Shown here one piece after another: positions 27,800 through 35,035 of a stretch of DNA of 64,000 nucleotides (position 1 is the first letter of the stretch; each line of letters starts with the position of its first letter). Origin of the DNA: Flavobacterium sp. UMI-01 (GTDB lineage: Bacteria; Bacteroidota; Bacteroidia; Flavobacteriales; Flavobacteriaceae); the NCBI RefSeq assembly GCF_019656315.1, contig NZ_BPLU01000049.1, forward strand, positions 1 through 64,000, read 5' to 3'. Made by a program: the position numbers and the translations under genes. The notes beneath the pieces were generated by a model that worked only from the letters and a program-made list of their open reading frames with translations, had not been told where the DNA came from and did no database searches.

Positions 27800-28858
27800 T
27801 TATGATTTTTGTTCTTTATTGAAGTAAACCAAGTAATAATACATTTGTTTTTCTTCGTCCCAACCTTTTTCGACAAATTTTTCGGCACTTTCAGGATTGA
27901 TGAAATCCATTTTGATTTGGATATTTGTATCTAGGTTGATGACATTTTTTATTGATTTACGAGCATCACTTACGGCAGCATTCGCTATAGGGAAGGAAGT
28001 TACATCTTCAATGCTGTATTTCTCTCCTTTGTCCACTTTGTAGTTTTTAAACTCAGGAATCAAGTCCGGATTGTCAATTACTTCGTTTAGGAAATTGCTT
28101 TCTTCAAATTGGTCGTTTTTAGCAAAATAATTTACAGAGCGGTTCATGAACATTACCTCCTCTTTTTTATCCTCAGCAGGGAAGACTACGTCCTTAGCAA
28201 AACCTTGGCAAAACTTCAAATACTTTTTGGTAATAAAGTTCTCATCTTCAAAAGCATCTACAGATAAGAAATGCTCTAACCAGTAGCGAGCATCGTAGCG
28301 GTTGCTATCTACGGTTAGGATTTTGAAACCTTCCTCTTTTTTGTGGTTAAAGATGATGCAACCTTTATCCAATTTGTTGAGGTTGATACCTTGTTGCAAA
28401 ATCATATCCAGTTGGGTTCCTTTTTCTTCAAACTGCAAAAAGTCAGATTGTAACTCGCTTTTAAAAATTCCAATAGCATCAACAGGCGTATTATCAATAT
28501 TGACATTCGTCAAATAAGCAACGTACACCTCACCGTTTTTGATGTGCGGATGATTGGATTGTTCAAATAAATGCTTAGTGATTTTTTTAGAGCATTCATG
28601 AATGGTGCTTGGGTCGTTAAAAATTTCGCAAGCAAATTTATACATATCATTATAATCCAAATCCACTTCATGCGCAAACTGATAGTAATTCTCCTCTTTT
28701 TCTCTAAAAGGTTTTAGGAAAAACTCTTTGATAAGCGGTACAATTTCGTCCGAAAGGTTGAACGGTTGCTCTGATAAAAAAATAGCCTCATTTCGGCTTT
28801 TGTTTCCTACACGGTGGATAGAAAGTGTGTCGATGTGTGTGTTGAATAGGTTGATCAT
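27800..28858 (-). CDS. Nucleoid-associated protein, YejK/NA37 family
   Basis: The 352-residue cytosolic protein has the pattern of the NA37/YejK family of nucleoid-associated proteins: an N-terminal region with LSDEIVPLIKEFFLKPF, a middle strand region (VYVAYLTNVNIDNTPVDAIG) and the conserved YDARYWLEHFL and FCQGFAKDVV segments. The exact role of YejK is not settled; binding to DNA or nucleoid structures is reported for the family. It is followed by its own terminator and preceded by the four-helix-bundle gene. Confidence 0.82.
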   Translation of the reverse strand: MINLFNTHIDTLSIHRVGNKSRNEAIFLSEQPFNLSDEIVPLIKEFFLKPFREKEENYYQFAHEVDLDYNDMYKFACEIFNDPSTIHECSKKITKHLFEQSNHPHIKNGEVYVAYLTNVNIDNTPVDAIGIFKSELQSDFLQFEEKGTQLDMILQQGINLNKLDKGCIIFNHKKEEGFKILTVDSNRYDARYWLEHFLSVDAFEDENFITKKYLKFCQGFAKDVVFPAEDKKEEVMFMNRSVNYFAKNDQFEESNFLNEVIDNPDLIPEFKNYKVDKGEKYSIEDVTSFPIANAAVSDARKSIKNVINLDTNIQIKMDFINPESAEKFVEKGWDEEKQMYYYLVYFNKEQKS

Positions 28859-28873
28859 TATAGGTTTGATGTT

Positions 28874-28902
28874 GTTTAAAAGTTTAAAAGTTTAAAATTG
28901 TT
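28874..28902. repeat. Left inverted repeat flanking the four-helix-bundle gene
   Basis: This is an AT-rich arm of the form GTTTAAAAGTTTAAAAG followed by TTTAAAATTGTT. It is the inverse of the arm at 29309-29337, with a few mismatches. The pair brackets the 28908-29303 gene closely on both sides. Confidence 0.55.
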
Positions 28903-28907
28903 ACAGA

Positions 28908-29303
28908 TTAGGAATCGATAAATTTTGTGCCTTTAAAATCTTTTTTATTTAGATATGTAATAAAATTGTGAATTTTGATACTTAGTTGTTGGTACTGAGA
29001 AACTAATGCGTTCAATTGATCTTCGCTGATGTATCCATTATCAAAAATGCGGTATAATTGGGAACGAGATTCTCCAGCGGAACCTTTTGCTACAGATAGG
29101 AATTGACGAAATTCAATATTTCCATTTCTTTCAAATCCTTCTGCAATGTTGTCCATTACAGAACCTGAGGAAGCTTTAATTTGTTCTTTTAATTTAAAGT
29201 CTCTGTTTAAATCAGTGTTTTGTGCTATTGCGATAATTTCTTTAGAAAGTCTTCTTGCTTCTAACCAAATATCTAAATCTTCAAATCTTTTTACTGTAGC
29301 CAT
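28908..29303 (-). CDS. Four-helix bundle protein (23S rRNA intervening-sequence type)
   Basis: The 131-residue protein belongs to the four-helix-bundle family first seen encoded in 23S rRNA intervening sequences. Typical elements are EDLDIWLEARRLSKEI, then LKEQIKASSGSVMDNIAEGF, RNGNIEFRQFLSVAKGSAGE and a closing helix with LNALVSQYQQLSIKIHNFI. Its cellular function is unknown; the family forms homopentamers and is scattered among bacteria. The gene sits between two AT-rich inverted repeats, which suggests it arrived or moves as a small unit. Confidence 0.9.
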   Translation of the reverse strand: MATVKRFEDLDIWLEARRLSKEIIAIAQNTDLNRDFKLKEQIKASSGSVMDNIAEGFERNGNIEFRQFLSVAKGSAGESRSQLYRIFDNGYISEDQLNALVSQYQQLSIKIHNFITYLNKKDFKGTKFIDS

Positions 29304-29308
29304 CCTTA

Positions 29309-29337
29309 AACAATATTAAACCATTTAAACTTTAAAC
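29309..29337. repeat. Right inverted repeat flanking the four-helix-bundle gene
   Basis: AACAATATTAAACC followed by ATTTAAACTTTAAAC mirrors the arm at 28874-28902. It begins 5 bp upstream of the four-helix-bundle start codon. Confidence 0.55.
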
Positions 29338-29355
29338 CATATGAACTAATTTTTC

Positions 29356-29895
29356 TTAATTCCAATTCTCCTCAAACCCAAAGTCTTCAAAATTGCCGTC
29401 TCCTTCAAACATGTCTAGGTCATCGTCATCGAGACCGTCTTCAAAATCATCGTAAAAATCATCCGCGTTCTCTGCTTCAAAATTTTTCTCGATGGCTTCA
29501 TCAGGCATTTCTCCATGTGAAAATAAGGTTTCAGGATAGGTAGCACCTACTTGTTGTTCTTCGATGGCTGCAAGTTCAACTAAGAAGGTCCACATGTTGA
29601 TGAAATCATACACATAAATGATTTTGGTATTTTCTTCATCTAAAATGTCTGATAATTTGTAATCACTCATGGTTTTTTGTTCACCAGGAATATCTCCGGT
29701 ATCAAAAAGCGGAATTTCATCTTCTTGGTTCCAAGTTTCATCACAAGTATAAAAAGACGCTACTTCCATCCCGTCAAACCCAAAGGCATTAAAAATAGCA
29801 TTGTGTAAATCCTCTAATGTATCGTCTTCTAATATTGCAATATCTCTAAAAATATCTTCTTCGGCATCTAGAATAGCTCTGAATTTGTAAACCAT
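29356..29895 (-). CDS. pRiA4b ORF-3-like (IS1096 passenger TnpR-like) protein
   Basis: The 179-residue acidic protein has the plasmid pRiA4b ORF-3 fold: VYKFRAILDAEEDIFRDIAI, LEDLHNAIFNAFGFDGMEVA, YDFINMWTFLVEL. The C-terminal 50 residues are almost entirely Asp, Glu, Phe and Asn. The family name comes from an IS1096 passenger gene, but chromosomal versions like this one are not transposases and their function is unknown. It is in the same direction as the two genes downstream, from which it is separated by the inverted-repeat-flanked gene. Confidence 0.8.
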   Translation of the reverse strand: MVYKFRAILDAEEDIFRDIAILEDDTLEDLHNAIFNAFGFDGMEVASFYTCDETWNQEDEIPLFDTGDIPGEQKTMSDYKLSDILDEENTKIIYVYDFINMWTFLVELAAIEEQQVGATYPETLFSHGEMPDEAIEKNFEAENADDFYDDFEDGLDDDDLDMFEGDGNFEDFGFEENWN

Positions 29896-30149
29896 AATCT
29901 TTATTTTAATGAAAGGTCAAAGGTAAAATTAAATTTTTGATTTTAGATTCCTAGCGTTGAATTGTTGATAAGATTTTGAACCTACTGATAGACTATGGAT
30001 TGCCAATTTTTAGTTTTTGGCCTATTGAGTTAGTCGAAGTGGGAACTTCCGACTTTTGACTAATTTATTTTGATTGTATTAAAAGCTGTTGAGTTTAAAT
30101 CAGAAATAATCAGGTTGGTAGTTTTTAATATTTCTTTATTTTGCAAAAA

Positions 30150-30665
30150 TTAATGATTTTCGATATCCATCAATTGCAATTCTTTATTGTAAGATTCAAT
30201 TCTTGCATGTGCAGTTCCGTCGACTAGTAAAATAATTATCAGCATAGCAATTGTTGTAATACTAATGGCTCTCCAGGTTGGTGTGTTAACTAAAAGAATT
30301 AGTAAGGCAGCAACTATTATTAGAATAGGAATGACTTTAAACACAATTGTGTATTCCTTTAAAGTGCTCTCTGATCGTTCAATTTCGGAAAGATAAAATG
30401 CAGTTGCATCGGCACTGAACGCCGTTTCAAATTGGGTAATCCTTGATTTGTTAGTGTAAAACAATCCCAGTCCAATTGTCATAAGTAAGAGTCCTGCTAC
30501 CAAGGTTGGAATGATATACGTCTTAGCTAAATCTGTTTTTCCCAATTGCCAAAACCCGATGCTTGCGATTAAAAATAGTGTCGCAAAAATAATGAAGAAC
30601 CGAGTTGAAAAAACTTCGGCTTTTGCCCAATCTGTGGCTAATTTTAATAGTTCCATTGATTCCAT
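30150..30665 (-). CDS. Small integral membrane protein, unknown function
   Basis: The 171-residue protein has four predicted membrane helices (about residues 22-40, 50-70, 105-125 and 130-150) and a polar tail. I do not recognise a family. It starts 5 bp after the AraC-type gene in the same direction and is the last gene of a four-gene run (SDR, metallo-hydrolase, AraC regulator, this gene). The 254 bp downstream (29896-30149) show no gene and no clear hairpin. Confidence 0.65.
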   Translation of the reverse strand: MESMELLKLATDWAKAEVFSTRFFIIFATLFLIASIGFWQLGKTDLAKTYIIPTLVAGLLLMTIGLGLFYTNKSRITQFETAFSADATAFYLSEIERSESTLKEYTIVFKVIPILIIVAALLILLVNTPTWRAISITTIAMLIIILLVDGTAHARIESYNKELQLMDIENH

Positions 30666-30670
30666 AGTTA

Positions 30671-31582
30671 TTAGTTCAAACCGTATTTTTGTTGATATTC
30701 TGAGGGGCTTATCCCTTCTTTCTTTTTAAATAATCTCGAAAAATATTGAGGATATTCAAAACCTAATTCATAGGCTACTTCAGAGATGCTTTTATTCGGT
30801 TGTAATAAAAAATTTTTAGCTTCATCAATCATGCGTAATTGTAAATGCTCGGTGGTGGTTTTACCAGTTTCTTTTTTAAGTGTATCGCTCAGATAACGTT
30901 GGGAAACTGACATTTTTTCGGCTAATTGTTCAATACTTGGAATGCCTTTTTCTTGTAGTTGTCCTGATTCAAAATATTTGTCCAGTTCTTGGTTAAATTG
31001 TTCTAGCAAGCTATGAGATAATTCTTTTCTATTTAAAAACTGCCTTTCATAGAAGCGATTAGCATATTTTAACAATGTATCTAATTGTGAAATAATAATG
31101 TCTTTACTAAAGGCGTCTTGGTTGTTTTGGTATTCAATTTCAATATTTTCAACAATGGATTCTATTTGCTTTTCTTCTTTAGGCGAAAGGTGTAATGCTT
31201 CATTGGCAGCATATGAAAAGAAGCCGTATTTTTTTATTTGTTGGGCTAAATCAGTTCCTTTTAAAAAATCTTCGTGAAAATTAATAGAGAACCCCTTTTG
31301 TTCAAAAATAAAGCTACTATCCCATTGTATCACCTGTTTTGGAGCGATAAAAATCAAAGCGCCATTGGTAAAATCATATTTGGTTCGACCATAATTTAAT
31401 TCCCCGTGCATTATTTTTTTTAAGCTAATGGAATAACAATCCGTTGAAATAGGAGGAGAACTTTCTCTTGGACAGGGAAGGTAATCATCACCTTTTGCCA
31501 CCATAACACTTAACATGGGGTGCTCGGGACGTGGGAGTTGCATATAATCAAGAAATGAGGCCAATGTTTTATAATGTTTCAT
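30671..31582 (-). CDS. AraC family transcriptional regulator
   Basis: The start is set at the ATG at 31582, which places it 5 bp after the preceding gene; an upstream frame from 31612 would overlap it. The protein is about 303 residues. The N-terminal 190 residues form a cupin-like sensing domain (GALIFIAPKQVIQWDSS). The C-terminal pair of helix-turn-helix motifs is clear: GIPSIEQLAEKMSVSQRYLSD, then SISEVAYELGFEYPQYFSRL and FKKKEGISPSEYQQKYG. It probably controls the SDR and metallo-hydrolase genes with which it is co-transcribed. The inducer is unknown. Confidence 0.9.
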   Translation of the reverse strand: MKHYKTLASFLDYMQLPRPEHPMLSVMVAKGDDYLPCPRESSPPISTDCYSISLKKIMHGELNYGRTKYDFTNGALIFIAPKQVIQWDSSFIFEQKGFSINFHEDFLKGTDLAQQIKKYGFFSYAANEALHLSPKEEKQIESIVENIEIEYQNNQDAFSKDIIISQLDTLLKYANRFYERQFLNRKELSHSLLEQFNQELDKYFESGQLQEKGIPSIEQLAEKMSVSQRYLSDTLKKETGKTTTEHLQLRMIDEAKNFLLQPNKSISEVAYELGFEYPQYFSRLFKKKEGISPSEYQQKYGLN

Positions 31583-31587
31583 GTTTT

Positions 31588-32706
31588 TTAATTTTTTAGA
31601 GGTTTCCACCAAGGTTTAAATTGCTGTAAACTGTCCTTTAAATTAACATTTTCTCCAATCATAGGAGTTAAGATCCTTATATTGTTTTCGTTTTTTTCCT
31701 CTGTTATGTTTGTTAAAGGTTCGTCCCAATCATGATTGCCTAAAGTAAACTTGCCTGAATGCACAGGTAAGATAGCTTTCGCATTTAAATCGGTTGCGGC
31801 TTGTAATTGCTCTCCGGGTAGCATGTGAATGTATTTCCATTTTTCATCATACTGGCCATTTTCAAGAATCACTAAGTCAAACGCTCCAAATTTTGCTCCA
31901 ATATCTTTAAAATGGGTATCGTAACCACTATCGCCTCCAATATATATTGTTGAGGTTGGTGCTTTTATTACAAACGAAGCCCAGAGTGTTTTGGCTCGAG
32001 TAAATCCTCGGCCTGAAAAATGCCTTGCGGGGGTAATATGTATTTCAAAACCATTTTTAAAGGTAAAATGATCATACCAATCGCCTTCTAAAATGACTTC
32101 TGGGCTAAAACCCCAATATTCTAAATGTGCACCATTGCCAAGACCCGTAATTACATTTTTAATTTTAGGACGTAATTTTTTAAGCGTTTTATAATCCATA
32201 TGGTCCCAATGGTCATGTGTCAAAAATAAGTAATCTATTTCAGGAATATCGTCCGTTGTATAAATATCCGTTCCATTATATGCTTTTGTTGTGAATGAAA
32301 GTGGAGATGCATTACCACTAAAAACGGGGTCAACTAATATTTTTTTACCATCCAGTTGCATAAAATAGGATGAATGTCCCATCCATATTAGTACATTTTG
32401 ATTAGGTTTAATTGCTTTTAAATCAGTTTTAATCGAAGGAATATTTATGGAAGGTTCTTTTGGTTTTGAGGAAAACAGGAATTCATACAGAACTTTACCA
32501 TAACCAACTCCTTCTGTTAGCATAGGGGTATTGCTTAAATTTTGAAAACTTCCATTTTTATAATGGGGCGATTGCTCAATTTTTAATAATCGTTCTCCTG
32601 ATGGCTGTTTTCCAAATCTTTCAGTATTTAAAAAAAGGAATGTTCCAACTCCAATGGTTGTAATGATAAAAAGAAGTCCAATCATTATTTTTTTTATTAA
32701 AATCAT
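31588..32706 (-). CDS. MBL-fold metallo-hydrolase, NAPE-PLD/UlaG-like, membrane-anchored
   Basis: The 372-residue protein has an N-terminal membrane anchor (MIGLLFIITTIGVGTFLFL). The metallo-beta-lactamase fold follows: VLIWMGHSSYFMQLDGKKIL, the metal motif LTHDHWDHMD, ITPARHFSGR, YIGGDSGYD and LPVHSGKF. The pattern is that of the NAPE-PLD/UlaG-like branch, which hydrolyses phosphodiester or lactone substrates. The true substrate cannot be told. It lies 7 bp after the SDR gene and 5 bp before the regulator. Confidence 0.85.
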   Translation of the reverse strand: MILIKKIMIGLLFIITTIGVGTFLFLNTERFGKQPSGERLLKIEQSPHYKNGSFQNLSNTPMLTEGVGYGKVLYEFLFSSKPKEPSINIPSIKTDLKAIKPNQNVLIWMGHSSYFMQLDGKKILVDPVFSGNASPLSFTTKAYNGTDIYTTDDIPEIDYLFLTHDHWDHMDYKTLKKLRPKIKNVITGLGNGAHLEYWGFSPEVILEGDWYDHFTFKNGFEIHITPARHFSGRGFTRAKTLWASFVIKAPTSTIYIGGDSGYDTHFKDIGAKFGAFDLVILENGQYDEKWKYIHMLPGEQLQAATDLNAKAILPVHSGKFTLGNHDWDEPLTNITEEKNENNIRILTPMIGENVNLKDSLQQFKPWWKPLKN

Positions 32707-32713
32707 ATTAGGT

Positions 32714-33664
32714 TTATAAATTCCATTTTATTCCTGTTTCTTTTTCCGAAAGGTCCCATAGTTTTTTGGATACAGCTTTATCTTTAGCATGTGGCTCTAA
32801 TCTATGTTCACCTACAGGACCCACCCAATTACTTCTGCCTGTAGGGCCATAAAAACCATTTTGGTCAAGGTTTGGCTCAGTAGCACACATCAATTGCGGG
32901 TAAGCACCCTTTTCAGCAGATTGCGTCAATGGTGATAATTTCATCATCCCAAAAATAAGCTTCATCATAAAACTACCACTGGTGCTAATAAGGTTGGTTC
33001 TCGAAGAGCCAGGATGACAAGCATAGGCTTTCACTTCTGTTTTGCCTGCTTTTGTCAATCTATCTTGTAATTCATAGATACTCGTAATTTGAGCCAGTTT
33101 ACTTTGGCTATACGCATTATTAGGGGTGTAATCTTTGTCCCAATTCAAATCGTCAAATTTTATGGTTTTAATTCCCATATCGTACCCCATGCTTCCTACC
33201 GTAACAATTCGACCTTTTGATTTTTCAATAAGTGGGAACAATAGCGCCTGAAGTGTAAAGTTACCATAATAATTTGTTCCCATTTGGCTTTCCCAACCGT
33301 CAACAGTAAGTGTTCGCTTGGGCACTTGAGCAATTGCCGCATTACAGACTAATGCATCAATTTTTGGGATTGTATTACTAATTGCTTCTGCCGCTTTTTT
33401 TACTGAACTTTGTACGGCTAAATCCATTTGAATTGACTGTACCTCAATATTGTTACCAAGTTCTTGTTTCAAAATAACAACAGTTTTGGCTGCTTTTTTA
33501 GGATTTCGGTTTAACATGACTACTTTGGCACCTTTTGACAATAGTATTTTTGTTGCTTCAAAACCTGTTCCACTGGTAGTCCCTGTTATGACAAAAGTTT
33601 TACCGTTTAAATTTCCAATTCTATCAGGAGTCCATCCTTTTTTACCAAATTGATTTGTATGCAT
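32714..33664 (-). CDS. SDR family NAD(P)-dependent oxidoreductase
   Basis: This 316-residue short-chain dehydrogenase is of the retinol-dehydrogenase/protochlorophyllide-reductase-like type. The Rossmann motif is VITGTTSGTGFEA (about 27-39), followed by LVCNAA, the serine strand IVTVGSMGYD and the catalytic YSQSK. It probably oxidises or reduces a small hydrophobic carbonyl compound; the substrate is unknown. It is the first gene of the SDR/hydrolase/AraC unit. Confidence 0.88.
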   Translation of the reverse strand: MHTNQFGKKGWTPDRIGNLNGKTFVITGTTSGTGFEATKILLSKGAKVVMLNRNPKKAAKTVVILKQELGNNIEVQSIQMDLAVQSSVKKAAEAISNTIPKIDALVCNAAIAQVPKRTLTVDGWESQMGTNYYGNFTLQALLFPLIEKSKGRIVTVGSMGYDMGIKTIKFDDLNWDKDYTPNNAYSQSKLAQITSIYELQDRLTKAGKTEVKAYACHPGSSRTNLISTSGSFMMKLIFGMMKLSPLTQSAEKGAYPQLMCATEPNLDQNGFYGPTGRSNWVGPVGEHRLEPHAKDKAVSKKLWDLSEKETGIKWNL

Positions 33665-34061
33665 TTTTACTTTTTTTAATGTTTTATAAGAATACTACAA
33701 AGGTCGGGTAGAAGTAGTCTTCACTTCTTATACGGATTTTCGAATGTTGTATACTTTTTGGTTTTAATGGAATTACAAACATCATAAATTTAAAGGAAAA
33801 TGCGTGCTGTCCAATTCTCTTTGACTTTGGGAAGTAAGGTCGCGAGTTAAACGCGAATGGATTCGCGAACGAGTGTTGGCGCAAAGCGCATGTTTTATTG
33901 GTTATAATAAAAGCACCAAACAAAGTAGAGAATCTAGAACTCGTTAATTCTGTTTTTGATTTTTATTACACTTAGTAACCACAATCTTGTTTTCCTGACG
34001 AAGGAAGGAACTTCGAAAGTAACTCCACAAAGATTGGGTTTTGAAATTTATGTCTGTTTAA
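33665..34061. other. Gene-free region with palindromes left of the intron remnant
   Basis: No convincing gene lies here. The stretch 33840-33895 is unusually rich in CGCG words (GCGAATGGATTCGCG, GCGCAAAGCGC) and looks like an intergenic repeat. Bases 33977-33990 and 34027-34040 form an imperfect inverted repeat (AACCACAATCTTGT against ACAAAGATTGGGTT), which resembles a decayed cassette recombination site but lacks the reciprocal boxes of the intact ones. The 5' part of the group II intron must have been lost somewhere here. Confidence 0.5.
33977..34040. repeat. Imperfect inverted repeat, possible decayed recombination site
   Basis: Arms AACCACAATCTTGT and ACAAAGATTGGGTT pair with small gaps and enclose 36 bp. 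The size and arrangement recall the palindromes of the adjacent cassette array, but no AACGTT junction is present. Confidence 0.35.
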
Positions 34062-34280
34062 AGAGAATGTACCACACGAAAGAATCTCATACGATTGGGT
34101 GTTGACCAAGACCACGCCTATGCATTTAGTCCTTCTCGCAAAGGCGGTTGGGCAATTGCGCAGAGTCCTATTTTAGGTTCAACCATTACTTTGAAGCGCC
34201 TAAGACAAAAAGGCTATCAGTCTCTAACCGATGATTATATCGAATTGAACCCATCATTTTGCGAACCGCCGAGTACGTGA
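34062..34280 (+). pseudogene. C-terminal fragment of a group II intron maturase
   Basis: The plus-strand frame reads RKNLIRLGVDQDHAYAFSPS, then RKGGWAIAQSPILGSTITLK and RLRQKGYQSLTDDYIELNPS. This is the C-terminal region of group II intron-encoded proteins (the AYAWANSRKGGWxxAxSPIL...TLxxLxxxGY pattern). The frame is closed upstream by a TAA at 34059-34061, so the reverse transcriptase and most of the maturase domain are missing. The frame ends inside domain V. The piece is therefore a 5'-truncated intron remnant on the strand opposite to the cassette genes. Confidence 0.85.
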
Positions 34281-34342
34281 CCCGTACGCTCGGTGGTGTG
34301 AGAGGCGCACTCCGTTAGTTTCTAGCGGAGCCGTCTACTCGA
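34264..34342 (+). ncRNA. 3' end of a group II intron: domains V and VI
   Basis: Domain V: ACCGCCGA (34265-34272) pairs with TCGGTGGT (34290-34297), then GTACG (34273-34277) with CGTAC (34283-34287). A two-base GC bulge lies on the 3' side and the loop is TGACC. That is the characteristic short-bulge geometry of domain V. Domain VI: CTCCGTTAG (34310-34318) pairs with CTAGCGGAG (34322-34330). The sequence ends TCTACTCGAT, typical of bacterial group II intron 3' ends (final AY). The 3' exon is TAGTGGCTGGCG, the recombination box of the last cassette, so the intron sits within that box. The 5' intron half is absent, so it cannot splice on its own. Confidence 0.85.
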
Positions 34343-34849
34343 TTAGTGGCTGGCGTTTTTACCCAGTAAATTAATAATGTTTTTTTCTATTCTTTTGGAT
34401 GCTCCAAAATCTATGAAACCACTGTCAGAAGAGCCTCGGCCTTCAGCGTTTAGAGCAATTATGTTTTTCACTGCAAGAATAGTTATTTTGTAGTCCATTC
34501 TCCACCAACTTTTTTGATAAATAAATTCAAATGAATTTTCATCCTGTTTATAATTCCCTTTAGCAATATTCTGAATTACAGAAATTACATTTTGTATGTT
34601 TTCTTCTTCTGAAAAATTATTTTCTAAGTATGTTAGTTTATAATGTTTTCTCAATTCAAATAATCCATACATTCCTAGAATCAGCAACCATATTGCTAAA
34701 AATAAAAGTCCTTTTGATTTATGCTTTAGAAATACAGCGTATGTTAATAATAGAGAAATAATGATTGCAACTATACAGAGAATTTTATAAAAAAGTTTTT
34801 TAGACCTTTTTTGGTTTTCGAATGAATTTTCAAAACTTTCTAATGTCAT
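34343..34849 (-). CDS. Cassette 3 gene: small membrane protein
   Basis: This 168-residue protein is of no family I recognise. Two membrane helices (about residues 20-42 and 45-65) follow a short charged N-terminus. The cytosolic part has regular strands (SFEFIYQKSWWRMDYKITIL, NIIALNAEGRGSSDSGFIDF) reminiscent of bacterial PH-like domains, but this is weak. Its stop codon TAA (34343-34345) lies inside the recombination box AGCCACTAA, as is common for integron cassette genes. It is bounded on the 5' side by GTTAGTGGC at 34904. Confidence 0.75.
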   Translation of the reverse strand: MTLESFENSFENQKRSKKLFYKILCIVAIIISLLLTYAVFLKHKSKGLLFLAIWLLILGMYGLFELRKHYKLTYLENNFSEEENIQNVISVIQNIAKGNYKQDENSFEFIYQKSWWRMDYKITILAVKNIIALNAEGRGSSDSGFIDFGASKRIEKNIINLLGKNASH

Positions 34850-34904
34850 TTTGTGTGTCTTAAATTATCGAATTTTCCAATTCTGTGGTACGCTAGCCAC
34901 TAAC
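34343..34904 (-). mobile_element. Gene cassette 3
   Basis: The cassette runs from GTTAGTGGCTAGCG (minus strand, from 34904) to its reciprocal box, seen on the plus strand as TTAGTGGCTGGCG at 34343-34355 (12 of 13 bases matching). The 562-bp unit holds one gene. The rest of its recombination site is missing, because the group II intron interrupts the box and the sequence beyond it has been lost. Confidence 0.7.
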
Positions 34905-35035
34905 GTTTTGCAGCTACAAGAAGTTGCGTACTTCATTCACTGCCAATTACAAATGTAGATAAAACTTTGATTCAACAATTACCATTTCTGATAAATCCCA
35001 TGCCTAGCAATTTCTTGTAACTGCTGTTAGCGGTA
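34893..35035 (-). repeat. attC-like recombination site 2 (after the AIPR gene)
   Basis: On the plus strand the site begins CTAGCCACTAAC|GTT and ends GCTGTTAGCGGTA. Its inner arms GCAGCTACAAGAAGTTGC (34910-34927) and GCAATTTCTTGTAACTGC (35007-35024) are complementary at 16 of 18 positions and enclose about 80 bp. The box GTTAGCGGTA at 35026-35035 is the exact inverse of TACCGCTAAC at 36763-36772, the other end of the AIPR cassette. The AACGTT junction is at 34902-34907. It folds like an attC site but does not match the canonical RYYYAAC/GTTRRRY boxes. Confidence 0.75.

Noticed and set aside
27685-27888. Minus-strand frame of 67 residues
   Set aside because: It overlaps the 3' end of the nucleoid-protein gene in another frame and covers its terminator.
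29356-29895. Transposon resolvase (from the IS1096 passenger family name)
   Set aside because: There are no catalytic serine or tyrosine recombinase motifs and no IS1096 transposase nearby; the chromosomal family is of unknown function.
33684-33923. Minus-strand frame of 79 residues
   Set aside because: It runs through a palindromic repeat and an intergenic region, has no start context or known domain, and its composition reflects the repeat.
34095-34280. Independent small gene of 61 residues
   Set aside because: It starts with TTG in the middle of a maturase C-terminus and ends in domain V; it is better explained as an intron remnant.
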